Part shown: positions 22,503-30,094 of the stretch, one piece after another
How the letters are laid out: each line of letters opens with the position of its first letter
How positions within the stretch are numbered: position 1 is the stretch's first letter
The notes under the pieces: model-generated
What the model saw: the letters and a program-made list of their open reading frames with translations, nothing else
Told to the model about the DNA's origin: nothing
Database searches by the model: none
Source of the DNA: Candidatus Roizmanbacteria bacterium
GTDB lineage: Bacteria; Patescibacteriota; Microgenomatia; UBA1406; GWC2-37-13
Length of the DNA stretch: 63,269 nt
Reading direction: 5' to 3'
Assembly (NCBI GenBank): GCA_012798265.1
Contig: JAAZNM010000003.1
Span: 1 to 63,269, forward strand
Position numbers and translations under genes: made by a program

Positions 22503-25039
22503 AAAAAATCCTTTTGGCGTTTTTCTCTTTAGCCTTTCTTTTTTTTACCTTGGTTTTTTTATTGGGAAAAAGCGAGGTCCACGCCTACGACTATTACAAA
22601 AACATGGATCCCCGGCCATGTAGTAAAGGCGGAGGTACCTGTCCAACCGGACTTGAATCTATCTACTCGGAAAGGCGGGAACAATGTGTTGATACCTATG
22701 ACACTTTCAAGCAGAATCCCGTCACCAACCATTTCTGGGTAGACGACCCCGATATCTATGCTCAAGGCATGGCCGATGAACGGGCGCGCGAGTTCCTTGA
22801 CTGGGTCTTGAATCACGGAGCGGTCGACAATCACCCGTCGCTTGCCTTCATGTGGAAGGTCACCCGTAATCTGGCGTTTTTTGGCCTGATGATTATCGCC
22901 GCCGTTATGGGTTTGGGTTTTTTTATCAGTAAAAGAGCCAGTTTCGAAACCAACTTAAAGATATGGCCGTCTATCAGCAAACTTGGCGTTTCCCTCCTTT
23001 ATATATTCTTTTCCTTTGCCGTCATTTCCGTCCTTATCCAGTTTTCCGAGATACTGATGAAGTTTTTTCTGGAAACCCTGGGGGGAAAAGATCTTTTCAA
23101 CATATATTTTTCCGGAATAAGCGAGGAAAAAAACTACATAGGATGGATAGGCTGCCGCGATCTCAATTTTAAAGTCCAGGAAGCCGTTCAAGCCGAACTG
23201 TTCCTGTTAAAATTAACCAACGTAACTTACTACGTGTTGGGATCAATGCTTATTTTAAGAAAGGTGCTTCTCTGGTTTCTGCTTTTCGTTTCCCCTTTTT
23301 TGGCGATTATCATGCCTTTTGTTTTTATCCGCAATATCGGTTGGATCTGGATCGGTGTTTTTTTCCAATGGCTTTTTTACGGCCCACTCGTCGCCATCTT
23401 TCTTGGAGCCCTACGCCAGATATGGCATGCCGGCATTCCTTTTATCTTTGATTTTTCCCGTGTCGCCACCAAGTTGGGTTATGTCTATCCTACCGGCGTC
23501 AACATAATCTACGGCGGACCGGCCCAGATCCTAAATAATGACCCTTTAAGAAACGGCAATTACGTCGACACTTTTGTCGAATATGTCATTACCTTGATTA
23601 TGTTGTGGGCGGTGATCGCTTTTCCCTGGTGGTTGCTTAGGATCTTTAGGGATTATTGTTGCGACGGGATAAACGCCGCCAAAAACATCCTTATGTCCAT
23701 GTATGATCAGATGCGCGGCGGGCCAAATCCCCAGCATCCTGCCCCGGGTCCGACTCCCGCCAATATCGGCGTCAGCCTAAAACTGCCGAAAGATCTTGAA
23801 ACTCCGATTAAGCTTAAATTGGAGACTGTCGAGGAAGTCAAAAGAACGACAACGGAGAATATCACCAAATCGCTTAATCTGTCGACCAATAAACTTACCG
23901 ACGTCGCCAGCTTCGAAACGAACAAACAGGTAAAAGAGACCGTCAGTAAAAATATTGAGTACCTTTCCAATCCGACTAAAGCGGAAACCCCGTCCGAAAG
24001 ACAAAAATACATGAATATCAGAACCGAGTTATTCAATCGGGCGATTAAAAATGACCAAGGAGCCAAGCAGATCTTGTCTTCCATCTCTTCCTCAAGACTC
24101 GAACAGAGACAGCGCCGCGATACGCTCCTTAAATCCATGCCTCAGGTGGCTTTGGCTACCCAGTTGGTATCGTATAAGGTAAAGATACCCCAAGAAAAAG
24201 TCACATCCGTCACTACCTCGATTATCAATAACTTCTCTCTTAAGGAGAGCATTATCGATACCATAGCCAAAGAGGTTAAGCTGCAACCACAACAAGTCAG
24301 AACCATATTCAACTCGCTTCTCCAGAATATTTCCCAACCGATTACCGGCATTGTCGACAAAATAAGCGAAGAAACCGGACTGGACAAAGAAAAGATTTCT
24401 TCGGTTATAAAAACAATCGCCCGCTTTATTCTGAATGATAAAGAAACCATAAACTCCATTGCTCAGAAAGAAAACATCAAACCGGAGGAAGTGGAAAAAC
24501 TCATTACCACCCAGATACCGGTTATCGCCGAACCGGAAAAACATATTGAAGAGGCGGTCGCCATCCCTCCGACCGTTCCGTTGGAAGAATATGAAAACGT
24601 CAAAAAAATGTGGCAAAAACAATACGAGCTTGGCGAGATTCCGGTATCGGAGAATATCAAATCACGAAAACAATGGGTCGAGCAAGATATTGTTTTTATA
24701 ACCAATACCCTTAACAAACTACTGTCTGCCAATAATGAACTACGCAATCAGGGTCTTGATGACCTTGGATATATCCTGCCGATTTTTCTTCTTAATAACC
24801 TTAAAGGTGAAGAACTCCTTGTTTACCTAAAAGCCAAACTTGAAGCCGCCAAGGCTACCGACGAGATCATAAACAGAGAAAAAGCGATTGAGGAAAAACT
24901 GAAAGAGAAGATGGACGAAGAAAAGGTTGAGGTGGCCGCTCCCAAGAAAAAGGAGGAGGAAAAAACTATGGAAATGGCCCAAGGACTGGAAACAGATATC
25001 CCCTCGGAAGACAAAAACAAACCTCCGCCCCAGGTATGA
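22499..25039 (+). CDS. TrbL/VirB6-like type IV secretion membrane protein
   Basis: 846 residues. Signal peptide (residues 1-29), a short Cys-containing external segment (PRPCSKGGGTCP), six or more membrane helices over residues ~110-395, and a ~440-residue hydrophilic, mostly helical C-terminal part with repeats of (K)ETISKEV-like helices. The arrangement matches the polytopic inner membrane channel component of T4SS as found in Patescibacteria. Translationally coupled to the cohesin-like gene; the pilin-like genes are 4.3 kb upstream. Confidence 0.7.
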   Translation: MKKILLAFFSLAFLFFTLVFLLGKSEVHAYDYYKNMDPRPCSKGGGTCPTGLESIYSERREQCVDTYDTFKQNPVTNHFWVDDPDIYAQGMADERAREFLDWVLNHGAVDNHPSLAFMWKVTRNLAFFGLMIIAAVMGLGFFISKRASFETNLKIWPSISKLGVSLLYIFFSFAVISVLIQFSEILMKFFLETLGGKDLFNIYFSGISEEKNYIGWIGCRDLNFKVQEAVQAELFLLKLTNVTYYVLGSMLILRKVLLWFLLFVSPFLAIIMPFVFIRNIGWIWIGVFFQWLFYGPLVAIFLGALRQIWHAGIPFIFDFSRVATKLGYVYPTGVNIIYGGPAQILNNDPLRNGNYVDTFVEYVITLIMLWAVIAFPWWLLRIFRDYCCDGINAAKNILMSMYDQMRGGPNPQHPAPGPTPANIGVSLKLPKDLETPIKLKLETVEEVKRTTTENITKSLNLSTNKLTDVASFETNKQVKETVSKNIEYLSNPTKAETPSERQKYMNIRTELFNRAIKNDQGAKQILSSISSSRLEQRQRRDTLLKSMPQVALATQLVSYKVKIPQEKVTSVTTSIINNFSLKESIIDTIAKEVKLQPQQVRTIFNSLLQNISQPITGIVDKISEETGLDKEKISSVIKTIARFILNDKETINSIAQKENIKPEEVEKLITTQIPVIAEPEKHIEEAVAIPPTVPLEEYENVKKMWQKQYELGEIPVSENIKSRKQWVEQDIVFITNTLNKLLSANNELRNQGLDDLGYILPIFLLNNLKGEELLVYLKAKLEAAKATDEIINREKAIEEKLKEKMDEEKVEVAAPKKKEEEKTMEMAQGLETDIPSEDKNKPPPQV

Positions 25040-25043
25040 TAAA

Positions 25044-25598
25044 ATGATAAAAATCAATATGGATCAAGCCGATTATTACAAAGACAGTCTTTTTTTGGAA
25101 CGGGTTGATAAGACTGATAAAAACCTGGGGCAAGTGGAACGTTGGTTCGCTCATAAGGAAGGGGTTCTCCATCGCGGTTTTACCGTTGTTATCAGATACC
25201 TGAACTTCTTTGTCGTCCAACACCGGAAACATCTTGTTTTCGATAAAGTTTTTGACCTGTCGTTCTCTTCCCACCCCGTTTATGACAAAGACCGCCTTCA
25301 GAACAATGAAGAGGCTATCAGAGTTGCCCTAGACAGAGAATGGGATATCAAAAACTTCAGCGGTGACATCAAAAAAATCGGCCAGCTATACTACAAGGCC
25401 AAGGACGATGACAGTCAATACATGGAACATGAAATCGACCATATTTATTTGATTGACCTTGAATCGCCACCGGCCGCCAATCTTGACTTTGCCTATGATT
25501 TTGCCTTTATCGACAAACAAACATTAAAAGAAAACCTATGTTCCAATAAGATCAAATTTGCTCCTTGGACAAAGGAGATTATCGACAGAATGATATGA
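25044..25598 (+). CDS. Nudix-fold protein, IPP isomerase-like, divergent
   Basis: 184 residues from ATG 25044. LHRGFTVVIRYLNFFVVQHR, FDLSFSSHPVYD and the helix NNEEAIRVALDREW follow the type 1 isopentenyl-diphosphate isomerase layout. However, the catalytic Cys before the SHP motif (usually C-x-HP or CCSHP) is Ser here, and later Glu residues cannot be matched with certainty. So either a Nudix hydrolase with new specificity or an inactive relative. Its stop overlaps the start of rpe (ATGA). Confidence 0.6.
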   Translation: MIKINMDQADYYKDSLFLERVDKTDKNLGQVERWFAHKEGVLHRGFTVVIRYLNFFVVQHRKHLVFDKVFDLSFSSHPVYDKDRLQNNEEAIRVALDREWDIKNFSGDIKKIGQLYYKAKDDDSQYMEHEIDHIYLIDLESPPAANLDFAYDFAFIDKQTLKENLCSNKIKFAPWTKEIIDRMI

Positions 25599-26263
25599 CT
25601 ATAGTCCCAACTATTTTGGAAAAAACCCGGGACAGTTTTATATATCAGCTCACCCGCCTCAGTGACTATTATGGTTATTTTCAGATCGATATCGCAGACG
25701 GCCTGTTTGTCCAAAATAAAACTCTTTCCATCGAGGAGGCGTTTGAAAGTATCAATCGATGCGGCAGCCGGATACGCAATCAGTGCCAGTTTGATCTTCA
25801 TCTTATGGTCAACGACTATCTTTCGGCTCTTAACAAGATCGACCTCCTGTCAAAAAATTTAAAACTCAATTTTGTTTTTATCCATCATCTGCCATCCCTG
25901 CCGTCAGATTTTTATTCCCTGCCTTCTGCCCGCTATATCCCGGGTCTCGTAATCAATCCTAAAGAACAGACAGAGGAAATTGTCAAAAAATATGATCTGA
26001 AAAAACTCTTGGCTATCCAAATTATGACAGTTGACCCCGGATTCCAGGGAAGTCCCTTTATTGAACAATCGCTTAATAAAATAGAACAGCTGCGCCTTAA
26101 TGACTATAGGAATAAAATATTTATTGACGGATCCGTCAACGACAAAACCTTACCGGTCATTATGTCGAAAGAATACAAACCGGACGTCATGTGCGTCGGC
26201 AGCTTTCTGACCCATGCAGAAAATCTGAAAGGAAGAGTCGATTATTTGAAAAACTTCATCTAA
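25595..26263 (+). CDS. rpe: Ribulose-phosphate 3-epimerase
   Basis: 222 residues from ATG 25595 (MTIVPTILEKT). TIM barrel: IDIADGLFV (metal Asp), FDLHLMV (His/metal), IMTVDPGFQGSPF (catalytic Asp region) and IDGSVNDKT. Interconverts ribulose-5-P and xylulose-5-P. Some active-site loops are longer or altered (the usual 'MSVNPGF' is MTVDPGF), so activity is likely but not certain. Overlaps the preceding stop by 4 bp. Confidence 0.85.
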   Translation: MTIVPTILEKTRDSFIYQLTRLSDYYGYFQIDIADGLFVQNKTLSIEEAFESINRCGSRIRNQCQFDLHLMVNDYLSALNKIDLLSKNLKLNFVFIHHLPSLPSDFYSLPSARYIPGLVINPKEQTEEIVKKYDLKKLLAIQIMTVDPGFQGSPFIEQSLNKIEQLRLNDYRNKIFIDGSVNDKTLPVIMSKEYKPDVMCVGSFLTHAENLKGRVDYLKNFI

Positions 26264-26268
26264 CCTCC

Positions 26269-26285
26269 GCGACCTCGCAGGTCGC
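26269..26285. repeat. 17-nt hairpin repeat, copy 2
   Basis: GCGACCT-CGC-AGGTCGC followed by CCCAGC, in the 31-nt space between the convergent ends of rpe and a glycosidase-like gene. Copy 1 is at 11548-11564. Here it could act as a bidirectional stop. Confidence 0.75.
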
Positions 26286-26294
26286 CCAGCCTCA

Positions 26295-27998
26295 CTATGG
26301 CAACCAAAACTTCAACAAACCGATATTCCTAAATAAGGTCTTGATATCTTGCAGGTCAAACTTTCCGTTCTGGTCAAAATCAACCGCTATCATACCCTTA
26401 AAAGACAGTTCGTTACCCTGTTTTTTAAAGACGATGTGGGTTTGACGAGGCAGATAATAAGGCTTCAACACCACCACCCGGTATCTGTCGCCGGGAATGA
26501 TATTCTGGACTTCGGACAGTTTCCCCTTTCCGTTGACAACCTGAAGGCCTTTTTTCTTGTAAACCAAGACTTCGTTTCGGTTAAAAATCTGTATTTCAAA
26601 ATCACTGCCATTGCTCTTAAGCTTTGGCAACAGATCGACTTTGAAGTTGAGGCTTGGCAACGGAAGAACCTCAAACTTCCAAGTTTTACCTTCGATGATC
26701 GGTTTGCCGTTTTTTAATAATGTCAATTTGGCCTCGCTGCGTCCGAAGTTGCCATTCGTTTTTATAAAAAACGAAAGGTCGTTTTCCTGTCCGGGCTTAA
26801 GATCTTTGATATCACCGATGAAATGCTCAAATTTTTTATCGCCCTGTAAAGCTAAAGATATTCTGTAACCGCCGCTTTTATCCCAGTAACCCTGTCCGGT
26901 ATTTTTAAGATGGATATTGAATTCAAAATTGGAATGGGCGACCATTTTTGCCGGCAGATCAACCGCCATTTCTCCTTTTTCTATTTGATCAGGTTCTCCG
27001 GCGGTTTTTGGCAACGACTGCACCGTATAATACTGGGGATAGAATGTCTTTTCCGATGTCGCGACAGATGCCGGCAGCTTCCAGGAAAACCCCAAAAACG
27101 GATCACCTTGATAGTCAAAAACAAACGGAGTAACCGCCCTCACCCGACTGTCGGGCAACCAAACGCCGTCATAAGCTTCTTTAAAATATCGGGCGACGGT
27201 CTCGGATGACAGTTTTTGGCTATTCCAACCCGTCTCCGTAACGAAAACCGGCAGATCTTTTTTTACACCCAGCTCTTTTAACACCGCAAGCTCCCAAACA
27301 TAGGTTTTTACCGTCCCCCGACCGCTCTGCCATGGCATACCGATGAAACCGGGGTTAGGATAAGAATGCGAAGCCCAACCGTCAATATAGTCAAATATCT
27401 CCGACTTGGCACTAACGATTTTTTTCAAAAAAACTTCTTCATCCTCCATGCCCGGAGGCCATGAAGGAGCGGAAGCGTCAAAACCCGCAAGCATCACAAA
27501 AAAATCCTTATTTTTTTCCTTTAGCTTTTTGGCAAACTCAAAAGAGACTTCGCCATAATCTTTAGCGCCTATCTCCCCTCCCCACTCCGACCCATGATTG
27601 GGTTCGTTAAATAAAACTATATACCGTTCTTTGACTACCCAGTTTAGCGAATCCAAAAAACTTACCCAGTCGCCGGCGTCTTTTTTTTCCGGACGACGCC
27701 AGTTTTCTCCTTCAGCCCGGGTGGCCAGACGGATAATCGGAATCAGGTGATACTCACGAAGAAGGTCAAAAATTGCCTGCCATTTACCGTTATTTCGATC
27801 GTTTTCCTGAATGACAAGGGTAATATACCCCCAGTCGCCGCCGCTACCGTTGACAAGCTCGGCGGTTTTTTTTATGTCTTCCAAATGCGGCTGAGCCAAG
27901 TGGATACCGAATTTGTTATTCGGCAGCTCGTTTGCCAAAAGATCTTTGGCTGACAGCAAAAAAACCGACAGGCAGATTAAAAAAATTATTCTACGCAT
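26295..27998 (-). CDS. Secreted clan-A glycosidase-like protein with dockerin-like tail
   Basis: 567 residues from ATG 27998, with signal peptide (IIFLICLSVFLLSA). Residues ~30-320 form a TIM-barrel glycosidase-like domain with FNEPNHGSEW (acid/base Glu after Asn) and VFVTETGWN (nucleophile Glu). Then beta domains of Ig type, and at the end AVDFDQNGKFDLQDIKTLF, which matches half of a dockerin or EF-hand calcium loop (DxDxNGxxxxxD). Probably cleaves or binds polysaccharide outside the cell. Overlaps the upstream PIG-L gene end by 8 bp. Confidence 0.75.
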   Translation of the reverse strand: MRRIIFLICLSVFLLSAKDLLANELPNNKFGIHLAQPHLEDIKKTAELVNGSGGDWGYITLVIQENDRNNGKWQAIFDLLREYHLIPIIRLATRAEGENWRRPEKKDAGDWVSFLDSLNWVVKERYIVLFNEPNHGSEWGGEIGAKDYGEVSFEFAKKLKEKNKDFFVMLAGFDASAPSWPPGMEDEEVFLKKIVSAKSEIFDYIDGWASHSYPNPGFIGMPWQSGRGTVKTYVWELAVLKELGVKKDLPVFVTETGWNSQKLSSETVARYFKEAYDGVWLPDSRVRAVTPFVFDYQGDPFLGFSWKLPASVATSEKTFYPQYYTVQSLPKTAGEPDQIEKGEMAVDLPAKMVAHSNFEFNIHLKNTGQGYWDKSGGYRISLALQGDKKFEHFIGDIKDLKPGQENDLSFFIKTNGNFGRSEAKLTLLKNGKPIIEGKTWKFEVLPLPSLNFKVDLLPKLKSNGSDFEIQIFNRNEVLVYKKKGLQVVNGKGKLSEVQNIIPGDRYRVVVLKPYYLPRQTHIVFKKQGNELSFKGMIAVDFDQNGKFDLQDIKTLFRNIGLLKFWLP

Positions 27999-28737
27999 GA
28001 TAATAATATTCCTCAGGAACAATTTTTATTGGATGATCTTTGAACAAAAGTCTTTTTTGGGTTTCATACCCATTGATCAAAGCTTCTTTATTTTCCAACG
28101 ACTTTGTCCAAACGGATTTCTTCAGGTTATTCCTTATTATAAATTTTTTGTCAGGATTCTTCATTAGATTGTATGGGTAATCAGACCAGTAAACAACAGA
28201 GCTGAAGTTTTCTTGGCAGATATTCCTGACTATCAGATGATCCACGTGTCCACCGATCGCCAAAGGACAGAATACAACCGCGTCTTTTTTTATGATTTTT
28301 TTTAAGGCAGTGGTTATTCCCGGCATTAGAATCTCATCCTCTTTATCGACTGTCCCGCTAAGATAATGAAACTTTGTCGGATAAAGATGGTTTATCTCCG
28401 GTATGAAATTGGTCAGGCGGTTCTGTCTGAATGTCTTTTTCTTCCGCCAGGCGGCATCGACAAAATCGAGGTTTATCGGTTTTACTCCGATTCCCGCCAG
28501 CACAGCCTTGTCTTCTTTTTTCCGTTGTTTGAAATACGAGTCAGAGTCGTCAAATCCTGCTCTTAACAAGCTCCTTTTGTTAAAAAAAATCTCGGGAGGC
28601 TCCGAACCTTTCGTAAAAACGTTCACTACCTTAATATTCTTCTTTTTTTTAAAAAAAAACATTAATCCGCCCGACGAAAGAACGACATCGTCAAGATGGG
28701 GGGAAACAAAGACCATATCCGTCCCAAGGGTGATCAT
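27991..28737 (-). CDS. PIG-L family deacetylase (LmbE-like)
   Basis: 248 residues. Zinc motif SPHLDDVVLSSGG (HxDD) near the start and the second site GGHVDHLIV. The family removes acetyl groups from GlcNAc-containing substrates. Start codon overlaps the dCMP deaminase stop (ATGA 28734-28737). It is cotranscribed with a secreted glycosidase-like gene, which suggests a role in polysaccharide change. Confidence 0.85.
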   Translation of the reverse strand: MITLGTDMVFVSPHLDDVVLSSGGLMFFFKKKKNIKVVNVFTKGSEPPEIFFNKRSLLRAGFDDSDSYFKQRKKEDKAVLAGIGVKPINLDFVDAAWRKKKTFRQNRLTNFIPEINHLYPTKFHYLSGTVDKEDEILMPGITTALKKIIKKDAVVFCPLAIGGHVDHLIVRNICQENFSSVVYWSDYPYNLMKNPDKKFIIRNNLKKSVWTKSLENKEALINGYETQKRLLFKDHPIKIVPEEYYYHA

Positions 28738-29201
28738 TTATGCCAATCAACTTTAACACCGGCCCTGTTGAGAAGATCGACCGCCAAATCGTCATGATGC
28801 CTGTCTTTGCAGACGACTCTGATAATCCCGGCATTGATGATCATCTTGGCACATGAAGAACAGGGAGAACAGGTAGTATAGAGAGTACTAAAGTTGGTCG
28901 ATGTCCCTAAATAAGCTGCCTGGATAATGGCGTTTTGCTCCGCATGGATACAGATGCAGCTTTCTTCATACTCATACCATTGGATCTTGCCTTCGTCCCT
29001 TTTTTGACAACGGCGGCAACCGCCTTCGGAACAGTTTTTGATCCCGTGAGGGGTACCGTTATAACCCGTCGAGATTATCCTGAAATCTTTGACGATAACC
29101 GCCCCCACCTGACGGCGGGTGCAGTCGGCCCGGCTTTTGACGACCTCGGCCAGGTTAATGAAATAACTGTCCCAATCGGGTTTTTTTGATTTAAGGTTCA
29201 T
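28734..29201 (-). CDS. dCMP deaminase family protein
   Basis: 155 residues. Zinc-dependent deaminase with CIHAEQNAI (HAE) and TTCSPCSSCAKMI (PCxxC). Also CTRRQVGAVIV and TGYNGTPHGIKNC, typical of dCMP deaminase/ComEB. It makes dUMP for ThyA, so it could replace the suspect dcd-like enzyme. TATAAT (29216-29221, minus) lies 14 nt before the ATG. Confidence 0.92.
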   Translation of the reverse strand: MNLKSKKPDWDSYFINLAEVVKSRADCTRRQVGAVIVKDFRIISTGYNGTPHGIKNCSEGGCRRCQKRDEGKIQWYEYEESCICIHAEQNAIIQAAYLGTSTNFSTLYTTCSPCSSCAKMIINAGIIRVVCKDRHHDDLAVDLLNRAGVKVDWHK

Positions 29202-29235
29202 GAGTTTATGTTGATATTATATTACTTTATTTTGA

Positions 29236-29817
29236 CTATCTTCGGGCAAAGTCCGAAGCCAACTCCTCTTTTGCTATCCTGTCCAAAAGATATCGCTTTT
29301 TACCGTTCCTTTGCCTGGTTACCTCAAACATGAATATACCGGCGGTTACCGAAAGATTAAGGCTTTGGACCATGCCGAACATCGGTATGGTAATCTTTCG
29401 GTCAAGTAAGTCTGTCGCTTGGGCTGACAGTCCTTGATGTTCGTTCCCGAAAACTAACGCTATCTTCGGATGATCTATTTTAGATTTGAACATTGTCTCG
29501 GCTTTATCATCAATGACCGTACCGATGATTTCGTAACCGTCTTTTTTTAGATCCAAAAAACATTTTTTGGTTGAGCGGTAGATCTTATAGTCTAACCATT
29601 TATTAGCCGATGAAGATGAAGATTTCCCGATTTTTTTGGGATTAAAAGGTGTTTCTTTGCCGAAGATCAAATAAACTTTCTGAAAGCCAAAAACCTCGGC
29701 AGTCCGGAAAACGGCGGCGGCGTTATGGGGATCGTGAACATCCTCAAGGACGATTACCCCTTGCTGGCGAAAGGCTACTACCCGATTTATCTTTCCCTGT
29801 CTTTTTTCGGTTAGCAT
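29236..29817 (-). CDS. SpoU/TrmH-family RNA 2'-O-methyltransferase
   Basis: 193 residues. SPOUT knot motifs: motif 1 HDPHNAAAVFRTAEVFGF (Asn/Arg), motif 2 LVFGNEHQGLS, motif 3 IPMFGMVQSLNLSVTAGIFMFEV. Likely methylates ribose in tRNA or rRNA; TrmH acts on Gm18 of tRNA. The ATG 29817 follows the tRNA-Pro gene after 3 nt, so tRNA and methyltransferase are probably one transcript. Longer reading frames through the tRNA were rejected. Confidence 0.88.
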   Translation of the reverse strand: MLTEKRQGKINRVVAFRQQGVIVLEDVHDPHNAAAVFRTAEVFGFQKVYLIFGKETPFNPKKIGKSSSSSANKWLDYKIYRSTKKCFLDLKKDGYEIIGTVIDDKAETMFKSKIDHPKIALVFGNEHQGLSAQATDLLDRKITIPMFGMVQSLNLSVTAGIFMFEVTRQRNGKKRYLLDRIAKEELASDFARR

Positions 29818-29820
29818 CTG

Positions 29821-29894
29821 TCGGAGTGGCCGGACTTGAACCGGCGACCTTACGCACCCCATGCGTACGTTCTGGCCATCTGAACTACACTCCG
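29821..29894 (-). tRNA. tRNA-Pro (GGG anticodon)
   Basis: Minus strand cloverleaf: acceptor CGGAGTG/CACTCCG, D-arm GTTC...GAAC, anticodon stem TACGC/GCGTA with loop ATGGGGT (anticodon GGG), T-arm GCCGG-TTCAAGT-CCGGC, discriminator A. CCA is not encoded (the next bases are CAG). C1-G72 is typical of tRNA-Pro. A methyltransferase start codon follows after 3 nt. Confidence 0.92.
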
Positions 29895-29896
29895 TT

Positions 29897-30065
29897 AAAA
29901 ATCACAAATTACAAAGCGCAAAACACAAAAAAACTTAAAAGTCAAAACCAAGTCAAACTTGGTAATAAACTTTTTAATTTTGAATTGTATTTTTGAATTT
30001 TGAGTTTTAACTTTTGAATTTCAATTGTGAATTTGATGTTTGTGATTTAAGTTTCTTAAATAAAC
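29897..30065. repeat. Dispersed AT-rich repeat spacer
   Basis: The 200-nt gap between tRNA-Pro and the IMPDH-like gene is made of AAATCACAAATTACAAAG, AAAACACAAAAAAACTTAAA, a small stem CCAAG-TCAAA-CTTGG near 29949-29963, TTTTGAATTTTGAATT runs and TTTGTGATTTAAG in the opposite sense. I see no gene in it. Confidence 0.7.
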
Positions 30066-30094
30066 CTATCAACTACTGTATTTTATCAAAATAT

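Noticed and set aside
24092-24622. 176-codon minus-strand frame under the TrbL-like gene
   Set aside because: Phe/Asn/Gly-rich translation typical of the antisense of helical Lys/Glu sequence; no motif.
29818-29862. N-terminal extension of the SpoU methyltransferase
   Set aside because: It would read through the tRNA-Pro gene; the ATG 29817 fits the family.
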